Origin: Sclerurus mexicanus
Lineage: Eukaryota; Chordata; Aves; Passeriformes; Furnariidae
Direction of reading: 5' to 3'
Length of the DNA: 64,000 bases
Assembly: GCA_013396755.1 (NCBI GenBank)
Contig: VWZF01005763.1
Coordinates: 372,001-436,000, forward strand
The stretch's first letter is position 1. The number at the start of each line of letters is the position of its first letter. The position numbers were made by a program, and so were the translations under genes. Of the stretch, positions 1-10,000 are shown one piece after another. The notes under the pieces were generated by a model, which was not told where the DNA came from, searched no databases, and saw only the letters and a program-made list of their open reading frames with translations.

Positions 1-430
1 ATCCAAGTGTTCTTGGGATACAGACAGTTTTCAGAAGTGAAGAAACCAAAGGAAAAACAACCCACGAGATGTAAAGGCAGTCACTCACCACTCCACACCT
101 CTGGCCCATGCACAGCAAGTTTGCCAATGCCTACTTGGAAAACACTGCCCTGCCCCTCCTTTGTACAGCTCAGCATGATGTTCTGTGGTATGGAGTGTCT
201 CCTTGACTACAGAATTTGGGCCAGCTGTGCTGGTGGTGTTCCTGATAAACCTCTTGACCATCTGTGCCCTCTCCCTGGCTGGCAGAAGGAGAAGCAGAGA
301 AGGCCTGGATGCTGTGCTGCACTCCTCAGCAATCCCTAAAGCACTTATTTGCCATCATCACTGGCTGGGACCCACATCTGAAACACAGCACCAGGAAACC
401 TTCTAGGACCAGAAATTGGCTCCACCCCAA
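1..430 (+). mobile_element. Fossil avian retroviral LTR, incomplete at left
   Basis: Carries landmarks of a common avian ERV LTR: a GTCACTCACCACT stretch, GCTCAGCATGATG with TGTGGTATGGAGTGTCT, GGGCCAGCTGTGCTG and CCCTGGCTGGCAGAAGGAG. It sits in an intron of the array. Family name is not certain. Confidence 0.6.
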
Positions 431-920
431 GCAGAGTCAGTGCACAGGTCCAGCACTACAGCAGGAACTGAGCTGGCCAAAGGCAGTGGGAATGGAGGGC
501 CAGGCACCCAAAGAAATGCACAAGCCTGTTGTGGTTCTTAGACGAAAGAGTAGCAGGAGATGTGGATGCATGAACTGATAGAAGGATGGGGAAGAGCAGG
601 GGAGGGCAGGTGGGAGCATCAGAAAGGGTAGTTTGGATTTTTACCAGGCTGTGAGGAGCTAATCCATGTTGAGGACACAGCTGAGGCAGAAGGAACAGGT
701 GAGGGCAGGATGCTGGTTTTGGCTGTGGTGGCTGCAGAGGACTCTGTTGCAGGTGACTCTTGTGGAGCACTGGCTGTGGAGGAAGAGGGCCTGGACCTCA
801 GGGTGGTAGGGGTAGGCCTAGGGCTGGTGCTTGGAGCTGCTGTGGAGGACAGTGTGGAAGGGGCAGCAGAGGGCAGGCGGGTGCTGAGTGGGCTGCTGGG
901 AGCAGGCGGAGAGCTGGGAT
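1..920. repeat. Direct repeat, copy 1 (pairs with 2453-3372)
   Basis: Bases 1-920 recur at 2453-3372 with offset 2,452 and no difference that I found, intron and exon alike. The second copy is bounded by single N characters at 2411 and 3373. Such perfect identity, introns included, suggests a duplicated contig or an extremely recent duplication. Confidence 0.85.
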
Positions 921-1017
921 GTGGGGATGTTGTTGCCAGAGGGGATTCTGTGCTGCTCAGTGGGCTGGTCTCTGTGGAGACAGAGGTCTTGGAGGTGGTG
1001 CTGATGGAGGTGGTGGC
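645..1017 (-). CDS. MUC6: MUC6 PTS array exon R8 (3' 373 bp, rest in gap)
   Basis: The 3' part of an array exon ending at donor GTAAAA; its 5' part (expected start near 1085) lies in the N run. It is the leftmost coding sequence visible, so the gene continues beyond the window. Confidence 0.75.
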
Positions 1018-4000
1018 NNNNNNNNNNNNNNNNNNNNNNNNNNNNNNNNNNNNNNNNNNNNNNNNNNNNNNNNNNNNNNNNNNNNNNNNNNNNNNNNNNN
1101 NNNNNNNNNNNNNNNNNNNNNNNNNNNNNNNNNNNNNNNNNNNNNNNNNNNNNNNNNNNNNNNNNNNNNNNNNNNNNNNNNNNNNNNNNNNNNNNNNNNN
1201 NNNNNNNNNNNNNNNNNNNNNNNNNNNNNNNNNNNNNNNNNNNNNNNNNNNNNNNNNNNNNNNNNNNNNNNNNNNNNNNNNNNNNNNNNNNNNNNNNNNN
1301 NNNNNNNNNNNNNNNNNNNNNNNNNNNNNNNNNNNNNNNNNNNNNNNNNNNNNNNNNNNNNNNNNNNNNNNNNNNNNNNNNNNNNNNNNNNNNNNNNNNN
1401 NNNNNNNNNNNNNNNNNNNNNNNNNNNNNNNNNNNNNNNNNNNNNNNNNNNNNNNNNNNNNNNNNNNNNNNNNNNNNNNNCAGGTGACTCTTGTGGAGCA
1501 CTGGCTGTGGAGGAAGAGGGCCTGGACCTCAGGGTGGTAGGGGTAGGCCTAGGGCTGGTGCTTGGAGCTGCTGTGGAGGACAGTGTGGAAGGGGCAGCAG
1601 AGGGCAGGCGGGTGCTGAGTGGGCTGCTGGGAGCAGGCGGAGAGCTGGGATGTGGGGATGTTGTTGCCAGAGGGGATTCTGTGCTGCTCGGTGGGCTGGT
1701 CTCTGTGGAGACAGAGGTCTTGGAGGGGGTGCTGATGGAGGTGGTGGCCGTGGTCTTGTGCGTGGTCAGAGGTGGCACCATGTGTGGCACAGTTGACTTT
1801 TCCTGGGTGAGGGCTGTTGGGAGGAAAGCACAGGTGAGATGGAGATAAAGGTAGGAGGGGGAGGCAAAGGACTTGGGCAGAAGTCTTGGATTAAGTCATC
1901 AGGCAAGAAAAGCAGCCCTGTAGTCACTCAAGGCAAGAGAGACAATTTAGCTTGTGGCTCTTTCCTTAGGCCTCCCCATCCTGATTAGACGAAGTCGTGA
2001 TCTCTTTGTGTGCAAGAGGATGGTGGATGATCCTGGCAGAATGCAAAGTGCCCACCCAGCCACTCACTCATTCCCTCTCCTCATAGATAAGGACAGAATT
2101 GGAAAGGCAAATGCAAGAATGTTCTAAGATTTATAAGGATACAGGCCGATTTCAGAAGTGAAGAAAACAAAGCAAGAACCACCCACAAGATGCAAAGGCA
2201 GTCAGTCTCCACTACCCCGCCTCTGGCCAATGCCCAGCCCATCTCCATGCAATGGTTACTTGGGAAAAACTGCCCTGCACCATCATTGCACAGCTCAGCA
2301 TGATGAGGTGTGGTATGGAGTGTGTCCTTGGCCAGAGGCTTTGGACCAGCTGTGCTGGCTGTGTCCCTGATGGATGTCATGACCATTCTGTGCCCTCTCC
2401 CTGGCTGGCANATCAGGCATGTGAAGAGAATTACAAATACCAAAGCAAGACTATCCAAGTGTTCTTGGGATACAGACAGTTTTCAGAAGTGAAGAAACCA
2501 AAGGAAAAACAACCCACGAGATGTAAAGGCAGTCACTCACCACTCCACACCTCTGGCCCATGCACAGCAAGTTTGCCAATGCCTACTTGGAAAACACTGC
2601 CCTGCCCCTCCTTTGTACAGCTCAGCATGATGTTCTGTGGTATGGAGTGTCTCCTTGACTACAGAATTTGGGCCAGCTGTGCTGGTGGTGTTCCTGATAA
2701 ACCTCTTGACCATCTGTGCCCTCTCCCTGGCTGGCAGAAGGAGAAGCAGAGAAGGCCTGGATGCTGTGCTGCACTCCTCAGCAATCCCTAAAGCACTTAT
2801 TTGCCATCATCACTGGCTGGGACCCACATCTGAAACACAGCACCAGGAAACCTTCTAGGACCAGAAATTGGCTCCACCCCAAGCAGAGTCAGTGCACAGG
2901 TCCAGCACTACAGCAGGAACTGAGCTGGCCAAAGGCAGTGGGAATGGAGGGCCAGGCACCCAAAGAAATGCACAAGCCTGTTGTGGTTCTTAGACGAAAG
3001 AGTAGCAGGAGATGTGGATGCATGAACTGATAGAAGGATGGGGAAGAGCAGGGGAGGGCAGGTGGGAGCATCAGAAAGGGTAGTTTGGATTTTTACCAGG
3101 CTGTGAGGAGCTAATCCATGTTGAGGACACAGCTGAGGCAGAAGGAACAGGTGAGGGCAGGATGCTGGTTTTGGCTGTGGTGGCTGCAGAGGACTCTGTT
3201 GCAGGTGACTCTTGTGGAGCACTGGCTGTGGAGGAAGAGGGCCTGGACCTCAGGGTGGTAGGGGTAGGCCTAGGGCTGGTGCTTGGAGCTGCTGTGGAGG
3301 ACAGTGTGGAAGGGGCAGCAGAGGGCAGGCGGGTGCTGAGTGGGCTGCTGGGAGCAGGCGGAGAGCTGGGATNTGCGGTGTTGTTTTAACATGAAATGAT
3401 GGAGGGAGAGATTAAAAGATGGATGGAATAAAGGGAGGAAGGGAGAGTGAGGCAGTTGGGAAGACAAGGTAGGACCAGGTCCATCAGAGGAACATAAATA
3501 ATGTTTAGAGACTGGAGCACCTCTCTAATGAGGTGAGACTGCAGGAGCTGGTCCAGTTGAGTTCAGAGAAGAGAAGACTGGGAGGGGATCTCATCCTTGC
3601 ATACAAATATCTCAAAGGTGGGTGCTAAGAGGATGGTGCCAGACACTTTTCAGTGATGCTCTGCAACAGGATGAGGAGCAAGAGCCATAAACTACACCAC
3701 AAGAAGTTCCACTCAACATGAGGAACAACTTCTTTACATTGAGGTTGGCAAAGCGGTGGAGCAGGTTACCAAGGGAGGTCATGGAGTCTTCCTCTCTGGG
3801 GACACTCGAAACCCATCTGGAAATGTTTCTGTGTAATCTGCTCTAGGGACAGTTTCTTAGCAGAAGGGGTTGGACTAGGTGATGTTCAGAGCTCCCTTCC
3901 AAACTTAACAATTCTGGGGTTCTGTGAGAAGCGTGACCTGTAGCAGGAAGCCTTACCAGGCTGTGAGGAGGTAATCCATGTTAAGGACACAGTTGAGGAG

Positions 4001-7000
4001 GCAGAAGGAGCAGGTGAGGGCAGGATGCTGGTTTTGGCTGTGGTGGGTGCAGAGGACTCTGTTACAGGTGACTCTTGTGGAGCACTTGCCCTTGGAGAAG
4101 AGGGCCTGGACCTCAGGGTGGTAGGGGTAGGCCTGGGGGTGGTGCTTGGAGCTGCTGTGGAGGACAGTGTGGAAGGGGCAGCAGAGGGCAGGCGGGTGCT
4201 GAGTGGGCTGCTGGGAGCAGGCGGAGAGCTGGGATGTGGGGATGTTGTTGCCAGAGGGGATTCTGTGCTGCTCAGTGGGCTGGTCTCTGTGGAGACAGAG
4301 GTCTTGGAGGTGGTGCTGATGGAGGTGGTGGCCGTGGTCTTGTGCGTGGTCAGAGGTGGCACCATGTGTGGCACAGTTGACTTTTCCTGGGTGAGGGCTG
4401 TTGGGAGGAAAGCACAGGTGAGACGAGGATGAGGACAAGAGTGGAAGGCAGAAGACATTGGTATGAAGCCTTGAACTCGGAGCATAAGCAAAGACTGCAG
4501 CATTGTGCTGCACTGAGTATTCCTGGGACAGAGGGAGGACTAGCACTGTGGGTCCTGCCCACAGGCTGCTGCCTGGTTTCTCCCCTGAAAAGGTAGGAAA
4601 AAGACAGGGTGCTTTCCTACAGGGCGGATCGTTCTGTCACTTTGTGAAAGAGGACCCTTTCTGGATATGCATGTCTCCCTTCAAGGGAAAAATCTGTGGG
4701 CTGCTGACTGCAAGACTGGCAGGCCAGGGCATGTGTGAGAAACCAGTGCCCATGGCCATACCAAAGAATGACCATACCACGGTGCTAATGGTAAAAGGAG
4801 GAGTAATGGACAAAAAAACTAAAACACAAGGGCAAGCGCCCTGCACAGGTAGAAATGAAGAAGGGAAAAGGGACAGCAAGCAGAAACAGCAGTATGGGTA
4901 GGAGAAGCCATACCAGGCTGTGAGGAGCTCATCCATGTTGAGGACACAGTTGAGGAGGCAGAANTTGTGTTTCTAGCTCCTTCTTATTCTTCTGCTTCTT
5001 GCTTAGACTCAGTCATGGCCCATCTTTATGAGAGAGGATGATGGGGTAACCCTGGCTGGATGTAAGGTGCCCACACAGCCACTCACTCCCTCTCATCAGG
5101 CAGGTGGAGAGAATAGCAAATGCCAAAGCAAGAATACCCAGGTGTATCCAGATGGAAAGAGTTTTCCGAAGTTAGCACACTAAAGGAAAACCAAGCCAAG
5201 ACCCACCCATGAGATGCAAAGGCAGTCACTCACTGCCTCCCACCAGTGGCCAATACCCAACCAGTCTCCCAGCAATACTTACTTGGGCAAAACTGTACCA
5301 CCTCCCCTCTCACTCACTGCAGACCTAGGCATGGTGCTGTGTGGTATGGAATGTCTCCCTAGCTGCTGGCTTTGGGCCAGCTGTGCTGTCCTTGTCCCTG
5401 ATGGACATTGTGACTACCCCTTGCCCTCTCTCTGGCTGGCAGAAGGAGAAGCAGAGAAGACCTGCATGCTGTGCTAGAACTCCACAGCAATCCCTAAAGA
5501 ACTTTTGTACCAGCAGCAGTCGCTCACACCTACCCACATCTTTCTGGAGACATTCAAAACCCATGTGGATGTGTTCCTGTGGAACCTGCTCTAGGGGATC
5601 CTTCTTGGAAGGGGCAATGGACGTGATGATGGCCAGAGGTCTCTTGCAAACCTAAAAATTCTTGAATTCTGGGAGCAGTGGGGTGCATGGTTTGGAGCCT
5701 TACCAGGCTGTGAGGAGCTCATCCATGTTGAGGACACAGCTGAGGAGGCAGAAGGAGCAGGTGAGGGCAGGGTGCTGGTTTTGGCTGTGGTGGCTGCAGA
5801 GGACTCTGTTACAGGTGACTCTTGTGGAGCACTGGCTGTGGAGGAAGAGGGCCTGGACCTCAGGGTGGTAGGGGTAGGCCTAGGGCTGGTGCTTGGAGCT
5901 GCTGTGGAGGACAGTGTGGAAGGGGCAGCAGAGGGCAGGCGGGTGCTGAGTGGGCTGCTGGGAGCAGGCGGAGAGCTGGGATGTGGGGATGTTGTTGCCA
6001 GAGGGGATTCTGTGCTGCTCGGTGGGCTGGTCTCTGTGGAGACAGAGGTCTTGGAGGTGGTGCTGATGGAGGTGGTGGCCGTGGTCTTGTGCGTGGTCAG
6101 AGGTGGCACCATGTGTGGCACAGTTGACTTTTCCTGGGTGAAGGCTGTTGGGAGGAAAGCACAGGTGAGACGAGGATGAGGGCAGGAGGGAAAGGCAGAG
6201 GAGGTTTGCACAAAGTGTTGTAACGAGAGCCTGAGCTAAAATGGCAGCACCATGCTTTATTTAGTATTTCTGGGACAGAGGGATGACTGGGACTGTGGGT
6301 CCTGTGCAAAGGCTGCCGCCCGGTTTCTCCCCTGAAAAGGTAGGGAAAGGACAGGATGTCTTCTACCAGCAGCATTGTTCTGTCTCTTCCTAGAAGAGTA
6401 TACTTTCCAGATATGCATGTCTATTCCTTCAAGGAATAGGCAGGGGGTAAGGATTGCCCCCTGAGACAGGTAGGCCAGGCTACATGGGAGAGTCCATGCA
6501 CCATGCCTATACCAAAGGACGGTCATACTACAGTGCTGGTGCAAAAAGAAGTGGGAATGGAGAGTACAAACTAAAAAACAGTCCAAGGGACATGCACTGA
6601 TGGGATGAAGAAGGGAGAAGAAGAGCGGGAGGAAGAGAAGGACAAGTAAGAGGAGCCTTACCAGGCTGTGAGGAGCTCATCCATGTTGAGGACACAGTTG
6701 AGGAGGCAGAAGGAGCAGGTGAGGGCAGGATGCTGGTTTTGGCTGTGGTGGGTGCAGAGGCCTCTGTTGCAGGTGACTCTTGTGGAGCACTGGCTGTGGA
6801 GGAAGAGGGCCTGGACCTCAGGGTGGTAGGGGTAGGCCTGGGGGTGGTGCTTGGAGCTGCTGTGGAGGACAGTGTGGAAGGGGCAGCAGAGGGCAGGCGG
6901 GTGCTGAGTGGGCTGCTGGGAGCAGGCGGAGAGCTGGGATGTGGGGATGTTGTTGCCAGAGGGGATTCTGTGCTGCTCAGTGGGCTGGTCTCTGTGGAGA

Positions 7001-10000
7001 CAGAGGTCTTGGAGGTGGTGCTGATGGAGGTGGTGGCCGTGGTCTTGTGCGTGGTCAGAGGTGGCACCATGTGTGGCACAGTTGACTTTTCCTGGGTGAA
7101 GGCTGTTGGAAGGAAAGCACAGGTGAGACGAGGATGAGGGCAGGAGGGAAAGGCAGAGGAGGTGTGCAGAAGCCTTTGGCTAAGACAGTGGGCAAGAAAA
7201 GCTCCCCATCAGACTGAGTTTCCGTTTGATACAGAGGGATGTCACATAGAGGATGATGGGGTAGCCCTGGCTGGATGTAAGGTGCCCACACAGCCACTCA
7301 CTCACTCCCTCTCATCAGTCACGTGGAGAGAATAGCAAATGCCAAAGCAAGAATACCCAAGTGTATCCAGATGGAAAGAGTTTTCCGAAGTTAGCACACT
7401 AAAGGAAAACCAAGCCAAGACCCACCCATGAGATGCAAAGGCAGTCACTCACTGCCTCCCACCAGTGGCCAATACCCAACCAGTCTCCAAGAAATTGTAA
7501 CTAGGGCAAAACTGTACCACCTCCCCTCTCACTCACTGCAGACCTAGGCATGGTGCTGTGTGGTATGGAATGTCTCCCTAGCTGCTGGCTTTGGGCCAGC
7601 TGTGCTGTCCGTGTCCCTGATGGACATTGTGACTACCCCTTGCCCTCTCTCTGGCTGGCAGAAGGAGAAGCAGAGAAGACCTGCATGCTGTGCTAGAACT
7701 CCACAGCAATCCCTAAAGAACTTGTGTGCCAGCAACAGTTGCTCACACCCACCCACATCTTTCTGGAGACATTCAAAACCCATGTGAATGTGTTCCTGTG
7801 GAACCTGCTCTAGGGGATCCTTCTTGGAAGGGGCAATGGACGTGATGATGGCCAGAGGTCTCTTGCAAACCTAAAAATTCTTGAATTCTGGGAGCAGTGG
7901 GGTGCATGGTTTGGAGCCTTACCAGGCTGTGAGGAGCTCATCCATGTTGAGGACACAGCTGAGGAGGCAGAAGGAGCAGGTGAGGGCAGGGTGCTGGTTT
8001 TGGCTGTGGTGGGTGCAGAGGACTCTGTTACAGGTGACTCTTGTGGAGCACTGGCTGTGGAGGAAGAGGGCCTGGACCTCAGGGTGGTAGGGGTAGGCCT
8101 AGGGCTGGTGCTTGGAGCTGCTGTGGAGGACAGTGTGGAAGGGGCAGCAGAGGGCAGGCGGGTGCTGAGTGGGCTGCTGGGAGCAGGTGGAGAGCTGGGA
8201 TGTGGGGATGTTGTTGCCAGAGGGGATTCTGTGCTGCTCAGTGGGCTGGTCTCTGTGGAGACAGAGGTCTTGGAGGTGGTGCTGATGGAGGTGGTGGCCG
8301 TGGTCTTGTGCGTGGTCAGAGGTAGCACCATGTGTGGCACAGTTGACTTTTCCTGGGTGAGGGCTGTTGGGAGGAAAGCACAGGTCAGGTGTATGTTGCT
8401 GATTTGATGGGAAGTTGGGGATTGTTGACAGTTTTGGTTTGGAGGTTTTCTGCTATGTTACAGGCTAGGATAGGAGATTTTGACCTCACTAATTCTGGTT
8501 TCGGGTTTTTTTGGGTGTTGGTTTTTTTTAATATTTAATAAAAATGTCTGTTATCCTGAATATGTCCCATCATGTCCTGCTTCTTTTGATAATTGGTTGT
8601 TGCTGATCATTTTGAAGATTGACCTCTGGCAATTTGATTCTTACATTCTTCTTCCTTAACTGTTGAGTGGGGAATTGGTGTCTCTATTTTCCTGTGCAAT
8701 TTTTGTTTTTTACTCGTAGTTTAGAATGCACTTGCTGTAGACTCTGCTGGTAAGGATCTGTGGGAGAGCCGTGGCTACAGAAGGGACATGGATATACTGG
8801 CCATGGATGACTCATCTCTCTCAGAAACAGAACCCTCACTTGTTACTGCTTTACTAGTTGGTGTCTTAACTTTGGTTGACTCCCTCACTACAAAGAAAGG
8901 GACGAGATAAAACATCATTTGGCTGAGTCCTGGGAAAGACTGTAGGGAAAGCATGTTGTGGCATCTCCTCAAAAGTGGATCAACACTGAGACAACTCTGG
9001 CATTTGGATTCCAATGGGTCTGAGAGAACTTTAGCCTGGAGTTGGGTGTACACATTCTTGGCCACCCTCCACTGGTGACTCTTTTGTTCTCAAGGTCAGC
9101 ATTGGTTATTGAGATTGTATTTGTTGAGCCACACTTTTCATGAGTGTTCCAGGGGCTGGGCATCCTTTGGCTGGAGATAATGCCTTGGGTTATATCTCTC
9201 ACCCAAAACTGTCCTGAGCTGTAAACAGGAGATGCATTTCGAGTTTCACTGCCTTTTGTTCCCAATGCCCCACTGTGCACTCAGGGAACCACTATAAGAA
9301 GAGGGAGGTGTGTATTAGCTTGTGTGTGATTGGCACTTGTAGGGCAGGAACTCCTGAATATCTGTACCCTGACAAAGGCCTGTGCAGGAGAGCCAAACCC
9401 CTGAAGTGGCAAGGGAGGAGGATGCAGTCAGGTTTATGTGTGGGTCAGTCCCAGGACCTGTGGTGTCCCATGGCAATAGCAGTGGAAATTGAGAATGAAT
9501 ACCAAAACTGAGGCCTGTGTGGGATATGCTGCCTTGGAGAGAATGGTGGGAGCTGGAAGAAGCAGACAGAACAGAAGGAAGAGGAGGAGGGAGACTTACC
9601 AGGATGTGATGTTCCCAGCCGTGTGGAGGACACAGCTGAGGAGAGGGAAGAAGCAGATGAGGCTGAGGTGGCAGACAAAGAGCTTGGGCTTGGAGATGTC
9701 CTTGTCAGGGGAACTCCTGGGCTGGTGGCAGGGCTGGCCTCTCTTGTGACAGAGATGCTGCTGGTGGATGTGGCAGGAGTGGTCTGTGTCTGCGTGACAA
9801 GATGCTGCACAGGCTGTGTCAGTGTTGTTCTTATGTGGGTGACAACTACAGAGAGAAAAGCAAAAGTTGACTGGGGTGGCAGGACAAGAAGGGAAGACAA
9901 AGGAGGTAGATCAGGCAAAACTCACAGGGTAAGGGTAGGAATAAGAAAGGTAGAACTAGATCCCACTGAGTCTTACTGGGCACAAAGAAGAAATAGGCCA

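Larger units (their letters stand above)
5704..7922 (-). repeat. 2,219-bp higher-order unit of the PTS exon array
   Basis: R3 to R1 spacing is 2,219 bp, made of exon 441, type alpha intron 517, exon 441, type beta intron 820. The flanks at 5047-5704 and 7266-7923 are nearly identical, showing that two exons and two introns were copied as one block. R5 to R4 spacing is 957 bp, which fits the alpha half of another unit. Confidence 0.8.
1..8363 (-). repeat. Tandem array of PTS exon plus intron units
   Basis: Eight copies (whole or partial) of the 441-bp exon in the same orientation, with introns of three kinds: alpha (516-517 bp), beta (820 bp, with LTR and CR1 tail) and a third kind at 1-644 and 2412-3096 with LTR but no CR1 tail. 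Assembly gaps at 1018-1480, 2411, 3373 and 4964 make copy number uncertain. Confidence 0.85.

Noticed and set aside
5214..7787. Short open frames in the array introns
   Set aside because: They lie in fossil LTR and CR1 sequence and have no splice support.
710..8407. Long plus-strand open frames (Val/Leu/Gly-rich, and Trp/Cys/Gly/Arg-rich) over each array exon
   Set aside because: They are antisense shadows of the PTS exons. Biased Ser/Thr/Pro codons leave few stops on the other strand; they have no splice or start context of their own.
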